A DNA stretch of 64,000 nt from Xanthomonas codiaei (GCF_002939785.1 NZ_MDEC01000002.1:206081-270080); one strand, 5' to 3'; counted from the stretch's first letter, positions 54,994-63,357 are shown. Translations and numbers: made by a program. The notes: generated by a model not told the origin, from the sequence alone.

Positions 54994-57165
54994 CTGAGCA
55001 AGCTCACCCGTCGCCAGTTTCTCGAAGCAGGCCTCATGACCCTGGCCACGGCGGGCATGCTCGGCGCCTGCACCACACAGGACACCACCATGCAGACACG
55101 CTGGACGCACTGGCAGGCGCAATGGCGCTGGATGGAAGCCATCGCCCGCAAGCGCCACTGGCAGGTGACGCCGTTGCTGATCGCCCCGCCAGCGACCGAG
55201 CGCCAGCTGCTCGCGCTCGAAGAGCGCCATCGCCTGTCCGTCCCCACTCAACTGCGCCGCGTCCTGCGCGAGTTGTCGGCGGATGTGACCTTCGGCTGGC
55301 ATATCCCCTCGCACCTGCACGCAATGGAACAGCAGGACATGCCATCGATGAGCGTCAACCGCGATGCGGTGTGGAGCCTGACGCATATCGACACGATGGC
55401 CCTGCCCATTTTCCTGGAGTGGAAACGGGATCTGGCCTCGCGCGACCTGTCCGAAGCGCCGAACCGGCCGGAGATGTGGGAAAACCAGTTCGCCTTCTAC
55501 AACCTCATCAACGGCGACTGGCTGACCATCGACACCGGCCATCCCGATCCGACCCGGCAGCCGGTGCGCTATTTCTCGCACGAACTGGAAATGCTGCACG
55601 GCCTGGCACTGGCGCCGGACTTCTTCACGTTCATCGACCAGATCTCGGCGCTGGGGCTGGCAGGCACCGAGTGGGCCTCGTGGATGCGCTTTGGCAAACG
55701 CCGGGAGGAAGACCGCTTCTATCTCGACGCAAGCAGCGACGGCGCCAAGACATGGCTGGCCTGGCTGCAACGCGACCCGGCGCAGCACGGCCCGGACACA
55801 CCGCCACTGCCCATCGTGGAACGCAGCATCGCCGACCGCGCACTCCTGGACGCAGCGCGTGCCAACGCGCTCGACGACGTTGCCGCGGCATTGCTGGCTG
55901 GTGCCGTGCCCGACTGCACGCCGGACAGCGACTGGCTGATGGAACACACGGCCTCCGATCAGGAGTTCTCCACCGCCATCAACTACGCCACCCGGCACGA
56001 CAACACAGCCATGATCGAGCGCCTGCTCAAGGCAGGCGCAACGCTCAACACCCGGCTGCTGCCACTGAACACGGCGGTCAAGTACAGCACATTGGCCACG
56101 GTACGCTGGCTGATCGACCACGGCGCGCGCGTCAATGGCTGGCAGCATCAGCGCTACTGGCCACTGCACGATCTGGTGGTCACCCGCGGGCCGATCGCCG
56201 CGATGACGCGCGAGCAATACCGGCAGCAGCTGATCGACAACTTCAGTATCGGCAGCGTGGATACGCTGGATGCAATGATCGCAAGCGCCAAGGATGCCGA
56301 AACGCGCGAGCGCTACCTGGCTGCAAAACACGCCTTGCAACAGGCCAGCGAAGAGGCGTTGAAGGAAGTCGATGGCAGGCTACGCAACCACATCAGCTTG
56401 CAGGAGTATCTGGACATGCTGGAGGCGCTGCTCGACGCCGGCGCCGACCCCGACGCGCCCTGGGACAACGGCAACACCATGCTCAGCTGGTGCGGCGCGG
56501 CCACCGCACGCGTGCTGCTGGCACACGGCGCCGATCCCAATGCACGCAATATCCACGGCAGTACCGCGCTGCACACCGCAACCACTGGCGAGAAGGTACG
56601 TCTGCTGGTCGCCGGCGGCGCCGACATCAACGCATGGTCCATCGCGCAGGACCCCGACGACTCGCTGCATTACACCCCACTGCAATCGGCGCTGCTCGGC
56701 TGCACGCTGGAAGGCGACAGCCCGATCACTGCACTGCTAGAGCTGGGCGCAGATGCCTCCCGTAACTCGGCCGATGGACGTTCGTCGCTGGCCTATTGCT
56801 TCCAGCCCGACCTGGTCCGCCTGATCATGAGCAAGGGGCTGGACCCGCTGGCCCTGCAGCCAGGCCGGCAGACCCTGCTGCATAACCTCACCTCCCGTCA
56901 CTGGCTACCGCGCCACACCTTCCCGCAGGAAGTGGCGTTCCTGGATTTTCTGCTGAGCCTGGGGATCGACATCAACGCACGCGACGCCCGGGGCCGCACC
57001 TTGCTGCACTACGCCGCCGAACAGGAAAGCAATGATGAGAGCGCGCCCAACTACGCACTCGTGCTTGCCAGGGGTGCCGACAAGACCATCGAGGACAACG
57101 ATGGCAAGCGCGCCGTCGACCTGTTTGCCACCTCGCTGCGGACCGTGCGCGCGGCATTGCGGTGA
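54994..57165 (+). CDS. Tat-exported SUKH (SMI1/KNR4)-ankyrin lipoprotein
   Basis: 723 residues if it starts at CTG 54994, which has a perfect AAGGAG six bases upstream. The resulting N-terminus SKLTRRQFLEAG...LGAC combines a twin-arginine motif (RRQFL) with a lipobox. An ATG start at 54901 would add 31 residues before this signal. Residues about 45-260 fit a SUKH domain (RQLLALEERHRLSVPTQLRR, LINGDWLTIDTG, VRYFSHE). From about 300 on there are ankyrin repeats (LLKAGATLNTRLLPLNTA, LLDAGADPDAPWDNGNT, ADPNARNIHGSTALH, INARDARGRTLLHYAAEQ). SUKH proteins are often immunity proteins against secreted toxins; no toxin gene is adjacent. Confidence 0.75.
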   Translation: MSKLTRRQFLEAGLMTLATAGMLGACTTQDTTMQTRWTHWQAQWRWMEAIARKRHWQVTPLLIAPPATERQLLALEERHRLSVPTQLRRVLRELSADVTFGWHIPSHLHAMEQQDMPSMSVNRDAVWSLTHIDTMALPIFLEWKRDLASRDLSEAPNRPEMWENQFAFYNLINGDWLTIDTGHPDPTRQPVRYFSHELEMLHGLALAPDFFTFIDQISALGLAGTEWASWMRFGKRREEDRFYLDASSDGAKTWLAWLQRDPAQHGPDTPPLPIVERSIADRALLDAARANALDDVAAALLAGAVPDCTPDSDWLMEHTASDQEFSTAINYATRHDNTAMIERLLKAGATLNTRLLPLNTAVKYSTLATVRWLIDHGARVNGWQHQRYWPLHDLVVTRGPIAAMTREQYRQQLIDNFSIGSVDTLDAMIASAKDAETRERYLAAKHALQQASEEALKEVDGRLRNHISLQEYLDMLEALLDAGADPDAPWDNGNTMLSWCGAATARVLLAHGADPNARNIHGSTALHTATTGEKVRLLVAGGADINAWSIAQDPDDSLHYTPLQSALLGCTLEGDSPITALLELGADASRNSADGRSSLAYCFQPDLVRLIMSKGLDPLALQPGRQTLLHNLTSRHWLPRHTFPQEVAFLDFLLSLGIDINARDARGRTLLHYAAEQESNDESAPNYALVLARGADKTIEDNDGKRAVDLFATSLRTVRAALR

Positions 57166-57540
57166 TGCGTCTCAAGGGTGATTGCAATGTCCATCGCCCC
57201 CGGAACGCTGGCGCCAGCGAGGTACCCCTCAGCTATTCGTCATGCCGACACGCTTCCTGCGCGTCGATAGTGGCCTCGTACGCGGCAGGCGCTGCGTGTT
57301 CGTCGCTTGAACTTCCATGTTCATCACAAGGGCAGCGCTTTCACCGGCGCGGTAATCACGGTCCAGATGGCATCGCTACTACGTGCGCAGGCTTCCACCC
57401 GGCGGACACTGCCGCCGCAGGTGGGCAGCGCAGCGCACGTCACATGCGCGCCACCCACGTGCCGATTGCCTGGCACAGGTGTGCCGCCCTCTCCTGACGC
57501 CGTCATGCAATGTCGCAGGACGGTCCGCAGCCGCGCATGG
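57166..57540. other. Convergent intergenic region
   Basis: 375 bp between the SUKH-ankyrin gene and the DJ-1/PfpI gene. No supported gene or strong hairpin. Confidence 0.35.
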
Positions 57541-58308
57541 TCAACCTGCACCGATCGCAGCGACGAACGGATCCTTGGTGGAATCCTCGTTCCACACGTA
57601 TTCCGCAATGTCGGCCACGTTCTTGGCAGCGTCGCGGCCGAAGAGTTTGGCGATCAGCGCCAGCGCCATGTCCGTACCCGCGGATACGCCGGAGGAGGTG
57701 AAGAGATGTCCATCCTCCACCCAGCGCGCCTGCTTCACCCACTCCACCTTCGGCCCTTGCGTCGTTACCCAGTGGAAGGCGCGCTTGTTGGTGGTGGCGC
57801 GCCGCCCATCCAGCAGGCCGGTGCGCGCAAGCAATGCGGCGCCGGTGCAGATGCTGGCCACATGCGGCGCGGCACGGGCCAGGCGCGCGATGCCGGCGAT
57901 GAGCGTGGCGTTGTCCACCTCGCGTCGCGTGCCCATGCCGCCGGGCACCATCAGGATGTCGACGGTGGGCGCCGCATCCAGCGTGTGATCCACGGCGACC
58001 GCCGGCCCCGCACTGCTGGCCACAGCGCCGATGCGTTCGCCGAGCATCACGATCTTCACCTTGCCCTCGAGATTGCCGAACATGTCCAGCGGCCCGAACA
58101 CGTCCAGCAGCTGAAAGCCCTCGAATACCACCATGCCCAGCGTCAGCTGAGGCGCGTTGCCGCCAGCCTGACCGCGCCGCGCACTCGCCGGGCGCGTGTC
58201 GCTGGCCACCGCGCCAGGCGAGATCAGCGCAGCACCGCTCAGCAATGCCGTGCGCAGCACCATGCGGCGCGTGGGGTCGGCGTGGGTCTGCTCCAGTTCG
58301 GTGGACAT
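57541..58308 (-). CDS. DJ-1/PfpI-family protein with Tat signal
   Basis: 255 residues from ATG 58306-58308 (AAGGAA upstream). A twin-arginine signal (DPTRRMVLRTALLSGAALI) suggests export of a folded protein. The DJ-1/PfpI core has the nucleophile Cys in SICTGAALLA, with VVFEGFQLLDVFGPLDMF and MVPGGMGTR, close to isonitrile hydratase- and transcription-regulator-type members. Whether it acts as isonitrile hydratase, glyoxalase or peptidase is not decidable. It is the last gene before the low-GC island. Confidence 0.85.
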   Translation of the reverse strand: MSTELEQTHADPTRRMVLRTALLSGAALISPGAVASDTRPASARRGQAGGNAPQLTLGMVVFEGFQLLDVFGPLDMFGNLEGKVKIVMLGERIGAVASSAGPAVAVDHTLDAAPTVDILMVPGGMGTRREVDNATLIAGIARLARAAPHVASICTGAALLARTGLLDGRRATTNKRAFHWVTTQGPKVEWVKQARWVEDGHLFTSSGVSAGTDMALALIAKLFGRDAAKNVADIAEYVWNEDSTKDPFVAAIGAG

Positions 58309-58405
58309 GGCAGGTTCCTTGTGTGCGGATGAAAGCCGGATGGCGCAGATCGCAGCATTGCTTGAGCGATTGAATGTAGAGCCATAGCCAGTTGTGGCCC
58401 GACCA

Positions 58406-58513
58406 TCACCGACACCCTGTGAGCGCGCGTGCAAGCTCTCCGTGAGCTTCACCACCTCGCTGGTGAGCGTGTTTTACTGCTTTCTTGTTGAGCGCGCGAT
58501 AGTTGATAGGCAT
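58406..58513 (-). CDS. Short ORF (35 aa) with strong ribosome-binding site
   Basis: ATG 58511-58513 is preceded by ATAAGGAGGTCAGTG, an almost perfect Shine-Dalgarno sequence. The peptide starts MPINYRALNKKAVKHAHQRG and stops after 35 codons with a normal TGA. It follows the gene at 58535 by 21 bp in the same direction, so it could be the last gene of that operon or the truncated start of one. No family was recognised. Confidence 0.45.
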   Translation of the reverse strand: MPINYRALNKKAVKHAHQRGGEAHGELARALTGCR

Positions 58514-58534
58514 CACTGACCTCCTTATCTAAAA

Positions 58535-58795
58535 CTAAATTAAATCAGAGTAGTCCCCGATCTGATTGCAGATCTCTACTGGTGGGTCACCCACCTTCAC
58601 GACTTTGCGCTTTGCTTCTGCGGCCTTGTCCTTCGGCGCAACGATACGATAAACAAGATACAGCCCTTGCTGCGTCTGCCAAAGGCCAAAGCTGGAAATC
58701 TCTGAGAAACGATAGCTTGCTCCATCCGACTGGGTTACCTCAAAGCTGCATTCCGCATACGAACCCCATCCACAACTCGCATCCAGGCGCTGCAC
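58535..58795 (-). CDS. Probable 5'-truncated gene, Cys-containing small protein
   Basis: 86 residues from a GTG at 58793-58795 with no good ribosome-binding site (RLDASCGWGSYAECSFEV, FGLWQTQQGLYLVYRIV). Protein-like sequence continues upstream in the same frame (VGVNDLDSGRSYRFDLGGRG) but there is no ATG/GTG/TTG before the frame closes near 58920. That upstream part overlaps the 3' end of the lipoprotein gene at 58836 in another frame. I infer that the original N-terminus, possibly a signal peptide, was deleted. Confidence 0.5.
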   Translation of the reverse strand: MQRLDASCGWGSYAECSFEVTQSDGASYRFSEISSFGLWQTQQGLYLVYRIVAPKDKAAEAKRKVVKVGDPPVEICNQIGDYSDLI

Positions 58796-58835
58796 CCCAC
58801 CTCGCCCGCCCAGATCAAAGCGATAAGAACGCCCA

Positions 58836-59291
58836 CTATCCAGATCGTTTACACCTACGATACCGTCTGACCGATTCGCCGTCCGAAACGACCAGATGCT
58901 CGCCCTTCAAGATGTACAAATCATCAGTTCGTATCCCTGGTGCGATCTCCGTAGCTGCGGAAATCGCCCAAGCATGCGGGTGGGTGGAAACAAGCCTGAC
59001 TGAGACCGGCCTCTCTTGGTGCTCGTGCCCACGCAATCGGGCGCTCTCGATGTGTATGGGCGAATCCGAATCAGAATTTACGGGCAGTGTGCAGGGTTTT
59101 GGACCCAAGTCCCATACCCCATGCAGTTCTGTGGGGTATGCAATTGGACGACTCGCGTTCGTCGCCGACACTGCGCCACAGCTACTCATAAGCGGTGCTG
59201 TTGAAACAAGGGCAATCAGCCCCCGCCCAACCGGCGCAAACTTGTGGCCATCTAAAGCCTGAGCTCGCGTCTTCCTTCGCTTTGTCTTCAT
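58836..59291 (-). CDS. Small lipoprotein of unknown function
   Basis: 151 residues from ATG 59289-59291 (AAGGAAG five bases upstream). A basic n-region (KTKRRKTRAQ), hydrophobic core and lipobox-like LMSSCG indicate a lipoprotein. The mature part (VWDLGPKPCTLPVNSDSDSP, TEIAPGIRTDDLYILKGEHL, RRYRRC) has three Cys. AT-richer than the genes before 58 kb. Part of the minus-strand cluster downstream of the effector; its role is unknown. Confidence 0.65.
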   Translation of the reverse strand: MKTKRRKTRAQALDGHKFAPVGRGLIALVSTAPLMSSCGAVSATNASRPIAYPTELHGVWDLGPKPCTLPVNSDSDSPIHIESARLRGHEHQERPVSVRLVSTHPHAWAISAATEIAPGIRTDDLYILKGEHLVVSDGESVRRYRRCKRSG

Positions 59292-59376
59292 GACGCTTCC
59301 TTGGTTAGGATGGCTGTCGCGTTGAACCACGATACCGTAACTGGAATGTCGTTTTACCTATTCCCACATGCCACGC

Positions 59377-59562
59377 TCATCGGTAGGCACCTTCGTCGGC
59401 GGAGACACCCATCAAAAACTGCCCCGCACTGGCGGTGATGCGTAGCTTGGTGTCGATGGCAACGCCTAGGTGTTCCAGCCATAGACCGCTAAGGCGGAGA
59501 TGGGGCTGGTACTGGTCGCCAGCATCAGCAGACCTGCCTATCAACGACCCAGATTTACTCAC
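59377..59562 (-). pseudogene. SymE-family fragment
   Basis: 61 residues. From about residue 18 on, HLRLSGLWLEHLGVAIDTKL and RITASAGQFLMGVS match the SymE at 61506-61925, which has PHVRLSGLWLEQLGFAIGTK and LRITASEGQLLMEV. The first half of the full-length protein is missing. An ATG with GAGG upstream (59560-59562) begins 12 nt after the effector stop codon, so the remnant might still be translated. Confidence 0.7.
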
Positions 59563-59574
59563 ATTTGCTAAACC

Positions 59575-60732
59575 TCAGCGCGTCATCGACGGATCGGCCT
59601 GGGTGGCGGCTTGCTGCGACTGCTCCAGCGCCTGCTGCTGCTCGCGCGCCTGGGCCTGAGTCTGGTTGATTGCCTGCAGGCGATCGAACGACTGGGTCTC
59701 TGGTGTCTGCACGGCGTCCACGGTTGGCATATAGGCACGCTGGTGAGCCGGGTCATTCAGAGCGCCCTGCACGACGAAGACCCTTTCGCCGCCGGCCAGC
59801 TTGGACGTGGGGGTATTGAGAACGACATGGTCCACCCGCGACAGCCCTTCCTCTTTTGCTAGCGCCAGCAGGCTAGCTGTCATGCGCTCACTTGATGCGT
59901 CCCACTGCCTGCCATGTTGGGCATCGAGCTGCGACACGCCGCCCTTGATCTGCTGGTATATGGCGTGGTCTACATGGCCTGGCTGTGAGGGCAGTAACGG
60001 CGTCTTCTGTGGTGGCGAGGGCGAATCAGGGCCAAGTGCATTCTGCTTCACATCAGAAGAGGTGATATCCCTGATGGTTTGCGGTTCCGGTCGACCCTGT
60101 TTGCGTTGTAGCGGTGCAATATGTTTATCGTAGTAGTCGCCGTAATACTGTTCGTACGTCTTACTCGGTCCAACCGAAGGTTGTTCCGTCTTGAAGACCT
60201 GGGCAATCTGGTTCAACGCCGCATCGCGCGTGATGTGGCCTGCCATTTTCTGATCTGCAATTGCCTGGTACTGCTGGGGCCTGGTACCGCTTCCAGAGAT
60301 GCCGATGTCCGGCCCATTGTGATTCATAATCTCACGCCGAATGAGTGCATTACTAAGCGTTGCTGCAGCTTCGCCACGGAGCATGCTCGTAACGTAACCA
60401 ATCTTGGAGGACTGATCGGATTGCTCGGAAAATCGATGATGTCCAATTTCATGCGAAAGTGACCGAGCGATGCGGGCACCGTTTCCAACTGCATTTTCGT
60501 CAATAACCACTTGCGTGCGAGGAACGACATAGGTACCCGCACCAGCAGCCCCCCATACCACAGCAATGTTGTCCCGATTCAACTGGGCAAGGCCTGCCTG
60601 AAGTGTTGGAGAACTCTGCAAGAAAGGTGTGACCGAAGGATCCGATAGCGGAGAGGAAGGCTTCCCGGAAGCGGCTCCTGACACCGATTGCTGCGGCTGT
60701 GGATACTTCGACTCGTCGACATGTTGCATCAT
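59575..60732 (-). CDS. X-T4SS effector: XVIPCD protein with HExxH zinc-peptidase motif
   Basis: 385 residues; ATG 60730-60732 with GGAG upstream, or the next codon, also ATG. The C-terminal 110 residues are a typical XVIPCD secretion signal: QWDASSERMTASLLALAKEE, LSRVDHVVLNTP, GERVFVVQGALNDPAHQRAY, then a Gln-rich tail (QTQAQAREQQQALEQSQQAA). Such proteins are delivered by the Xanthomonas type IV secretion system into rival bacteria. The N-terminal part carries HEIGH (residues 94-98), a zinc metallopeptidase motif. No signal peptide, as expected. The lipoprotein gene 27 bp upstream is the likely immunity partner. Confidence 0.9.
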   Translation of the reverse strand: MMQHVDESKYPQPQQSVSGAASGKPSSPLSDPSVTPFLQSSPTLQAGLAQLNRDNIAVVWGAAGAGTYVVPRTQVVIDENAVGNGARIARSLSHEIGHHRFSEQSDQSSKIGYVTSMLRGEAAATLSNALIRREIMNHNGPDIGISGSGTRPQQYQAIADQKMAGHITRDAALNQIAQVFKTEQPSVGPSKTYEQYYGDYYDKHIAPLQRKQGRPEPQTIRDITSSDVKQNALGPDSPSPPQKTPLLPSQPGHVDHAIYQQIKGGVSQLDAQHGRQWDASSERMTASLLALAKEEGLSRVDHVVLNTPTSKLAGGERVFVVQGALNDPAHQRAYMPTVDAVQTPETQSFDRLQAINQTQAQAREQQQALEQSQQAATQADPSMTR

Positions 60733-60759
60733 GCACTCCGTTGCGGGGGGCTCAGCAAC

Positions 60760-61359
60760 TTACTTCTTGCTGATTGTGACGTAGCTTAGGCTGGACTGAT
60801 CTTCGCTCAGCCCAAAGATGACAGTTGCCGTTTCCGTATGCATCGACCAGTAAGCGCGAGAACCGCTAGCATCTGGCCGCGGTGGATAGAGAGACGCGTC
60901 TGGCGAAGGCATACCCTCGAGCTTCGGGCCTGGCAACGAAAAATCGAGCACAAGCGTCGCATGCGAGGGGGCATCCTGAGTGCTGCGAAGCTCAATGTGC
61001 TTCAACGCGGCACCGGCAAGCGCGCCACCTTCGCCCCGCCGCACCACCATCGCGTCTTGCGGCTCACCGGGGCCGAATTGCGTTTGAAGCTGAGCGTTAA
61101 GTGCTGCGACATCCTGGAAGTCAGTGGCGATCAACCGATCGACATCTTGCTTGAGGCGTTCCGTCACGTCTTTGCTCCTGATTTCAACGGAGGGCTTTGC
61201 AGCCGCTGCGGCTGACTGATCGCGTGGAGTGCTGGGGGCACATCCCGCATGAAAGGTGCACAGTGCTAGCAGCGCAATTGGTAACAACGTTGCCTGAGAG
61301 ACGGCATTACGTCCTTGCTTAATTTGCCGGCCATGGGATTTCCCAAGGTGAAGGGCCAT
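60760..61359 (-). CDS. Probable X-T4SS immunity lipoprotein (X-Tfi)
   Basis: 199 residues, starting at ATG 61357-61359. A basic n-region, hydrophobic core and lipobox (CTFHAGCAPSTP) indicate an outer- or inner-membrane lipoprotein. The mature domain (KPSVEIRSKDVTERLKQDVD, FGPGEPQDAMVVRRGEGG, ATLVLDFSLPGPKLEG) has no recognised family. Position directly upstream of an XVIPCD effector, same strand, 27-bp gap, is the standard arrangement of Xanthomonas T4SS immunity genes, which protect the producer's periplasm. Confidence 0.75.
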   Translation of the reverse strand: MALHLGKSHGRQIKQGRNAVSQATLLPIALLALCTFHAGCAPSTPRDQSAAAAAKPSVEIRSKDVTERLKQDVDRLIATDFQDVAALNAQLQTQFGPGEPQDAMVVRRGEGGALAGAALKHIELRSTQDAPSHATLVLDFSLPGPKLEGMPSPDASLYPPRPDASGSRAYWSMHTETATVIFGLSEDQSSLSYVTISKK

Positions 61360-61505
61360 CTCCCTGATCCTGCGCTAAGAGTGTCGCTGAAATTTAACAC
61401 GTCAATGATCCCAGATCAGGCGGCGGCAGCAATGACTTCACGTGATTCTGCCTTGCAAGATCGGCCAGCGGCGGACAGGATTCAGCCGAATGCGGCGCGC
61501 GGTGC

Positions 61506-61925
61506 TTACCGACGCGTCCCAAGTTGCTTTGCAGGCGGCGCCTCCACCTGCGGCAACACCTCCATCAACAACTGCCCTTCGCTGGCAGTGATGCGCAGCT
61601 TGGTGCCGATGGCAAAGCCCAGTTGTTCCAGCCATAGGCCGCTGAGACGGACGTGGGGCACGTGCTGGTCGCTGCCGTGGTCGTGGGCGCCGGGGTAATG
61701 GGTGTAGCTAACAGTGCATTGGCGCGGGCGGCGGGCGCGGCGGGGTGCGCGTAGCGTGCCGGGGCCTTGCGGGCAGGCGTCCGGGTCGGGCGGCAGCATC
61801 GGTGGCAGCTTGGTGCGGTCGGGTTCCACAACGACCCACTGCACCCGCTTGGGTGGCGTGGGGCGCGTACGCGTGCGGGTGGGCCGTGCGCTGGCAGATG
61901 CCGTAGGTGGGCGGCGGCGTGTCAT
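61506..61925 (-). CDS. SymE-family toxin-like protein
   Basis: 139 residues from ATG 61923-61925, with GGAGGT upstream. The C-terminal SymE/AbrB-like domain (PHVRLSGLWLEQLGFAIGTK, LRITASEGQLLMEV) follows an unusually long Arg/Pro/Thr-rich N-terminus (RRRPPTASASARPTRTRTRP). Its ATG overlaps the TGA of the upstream small gene by the ATGA arrangement, so translation is coupled. SymE proteins are SOS-linked type I toxins in Escherichia coli with antisense control; no antisense RNA is evident here. Confidence 0.85.
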   Translation of the reverse strand: MTRRRPPTASASARPTRTRTRPTPPKRVQWVVVEPDRTKLPPMLPPDPDACPQGPGTLRAPRRARRPRQCTVSYTHYPGAHDHGSDQHVPHVRLSGLWLEQLGFAIGTKLRITASEGQLLMEVLPQVEAPPAKQLGTRR

Positions 61926-62191
61926 GGTACCTCCAGGTCGTGACGGGTGACGGCTGCAGCCGCGCAGTGCTGCGGCGCCACAGCACTGCGTGCGAACCGG
62001 CGGTGCGAGGTGTGCGGCAATACAGCGAGCTGGCGACTCAACGGATGCGCGGGACGTTCGCTCGCCTGCTCAACAGCTGCGCATGCGGCGAGCCGGCGCA
62101 GCACCTCACGCACATCCCACCGCAGGCGGTGAGCGAAGGTTGGTGACACATCAACCGGCACAAATGCCGGCATGGATGGTGCGGTAGACAT
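61922..62191 (-). CDS. Small protein translationally coupled to SymE
   Basis: 89 residues from ATG 62189-62191 (AGGAGGG upstream). MSTAPSMPAFVPVDVSPTFA, then HRLRWDVREVLRRLAACAAV, a probable amphipathic helix, and a His/Ala-rich end. Its TGA overlaps the SymE start. No family was recognised; the coupling suggests a role with SymE, for example as antitoxin or partner. A structured leader lies upstream. Confidence 0.65.
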   Translation of the reverse strand: MSTAPSMPAFVPVDVSPTFAHRLRWDVREVLRRLAACAAVEQASERPAHPLSRQLAVLPHTSHRRFARSAVAPQHCAAAAVTRHDLEVP

Positions 62192-62400
62192 GGCAGCGCC
62201 CTCCTGGAACAACCCAAGAACTGTCGCCAACAGCGACGGGATGTCGGGAGGTTCGAAACCGCAGAGAGCCGGCGGGCGTATTCCCCTTGCGGGTGTTGTA
62301 TTAGCCGCCCTCCCGACGCAGGCATTGCGTCGGCTTGTACCTGCAGGATGCAGGCACAAAAAACCCACCGGTTTGACGGAGGTGGGTACCGCTCTCTGAG
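62192..62400 (-). ncRNA. Structured leader of the SymE operon
   Basis: On the minus strand, in transcription order: a terminator-like hairpin (62363-62387) with T6 tract, a CCTGC-AGGAT-GCAGG hairpin (about 62340-62354), and a perfect 8-bp stem CCGACGCA/TGCGTCGG (62313-62333), before the ribosome-binding site. There is no gene upstream on this strand that the terminator would serve, so it may be a conditional leader terminator or the end of a small RNA. Confidence 0.45.
62357..62387 (-). terminator. Rho-independent terminator, minus strand
   Basis: ACCCACC / GGTGGGT 7-bp stem with 11-nt loop, followed on the minus strand by TTTTTT. It sits about 170 nt upstream of the small SymE-coupled gene. 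Confidence 0.75.
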
Positions 62401-62646
62401 GAGTTTCGACGCTCCTTGGGTCGGAGGTTGCAACGCGCGGATCGCGATGTCAACTGTGGCCATCACTTCTCAAGAGGCAGATCCCAGAAGCACCGACACG
62501 CAGCTTGCAGGCCTTGATATCTGCGATCGCAGGTCAGCTACGCATCGAGCGCACCACGGAGAAAATGACTTCCATGCTGTCCAAGCACACCACCGCTACC
62601 TGGCCGTGCAGAGCAGACACCCTTAATCTTTGCCTACCACTCAACG

Positions 62647-63357
62647 ATGGTAGGTGTCATGGAAGGTAGCGACGTAGCACCGGTTGTACCCTTGACGTTC
62701 AAGGCATTAGAAGAGCGCCTCAGCGCGCTACCGGAGTTTCCAGCAGATACCGCAAGCCCAAGCCGTCTCGTGCGCGGCGCGTCCATCGTTATGGCCTTGG
62801 GAATCGCTTCGACGCTAATTGCGTCGTTCCTCAACTTCACGAGTGTTCCGCCTCAGTTGCTAGTAAAGATAGCAACCGCAGGCCTCTGGGTTGCATTAGT
62901 AGCATTGGCTGTCCTGATGTTGCTTGGCATCTACGGGATTGTGATTGATCTACGTCGATGGACAGTAGATCAAGCAATACGCACCGATCATCAGCTAGAG
63001 CAACTTCTGCAAGAGGTGACCTGGCTGCAAGGCTATCCGGCAGCAACCCTGCAAGTCATGCTGGATCACGCTCGCTACAGCCATACACGCCGTGCGGGCC
63101 GCATTGCGCTACTGGCTGGAAGCATCGACAAGCTGGGTCTTCTGCCGGTTGCGGTGTCGCTCTTTCTTGTTCTGCGCGCTGGTGGCAATCCTTTAGCAAT
63201 GTCTCCACTCACAGCGATGGTGGGAATTTTCCTGCTGTTCTTCTGGATGATCTGCTGGGTAGCCACATCGGCCAGGGGTAAGCTGCAGACCTATGAACAC
63301 TTGCTCGACATGGCGCTAAAGGGCAAAGAGAAAAGCATAGCAGCAGCGGACGCATAA
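62647..63357 (+). CDS. Four-helix membrane protein of unknown function
   Basis: 236 residues from ATG 62647, or 62659. Four hydrophobic segments (about 46-64, 74-98, 160-178 and 190-212): LVRGASIVMALGIASTLIAS, GLWVALVALAVLMLLGIYG, GLLPVAVSLFLVLRAGG, MVGIFLLFFWMICWVATS. A soluble loop between helices 2 and 3 has QLEQLLQEVTWLQGYP. Base composition is clearly AT-richer than the chromosome before 58 kb. No family was recognised; it could be an envelope protein of the island. Confidence 0.7.
   Translation: MVGVMEGSDVAPVVPLTFKALEERLSALPEFPADTASPSRLVRGASIVMALGIASTLIASFLNFTSVPPQLLVKIATAGLWVALVALAVLMLLGIYGIVIDLRRWTVDQAIRTDHQLEQLLQEVTWLQGYPAATLQVMLDHARYSHTRRAGRIALLAGSIDKLGLLPVAVSLFLVLRAGGNPLAMSPLTAMVGIFLLFFWMICWVATSARGKLQTYEHLLDMALKGKEKSIAAADA

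Noticed and set aside
58535..59291. One lipoprotein gene with a frameshift instead of two genes
   Set aside because: The upstream gene has a plausible own C-terminus (YRRC...), and its end overlaps protein-like sequence of the next frame, which fits a deletion or overlap better than a single frameshift; not fully excluded.
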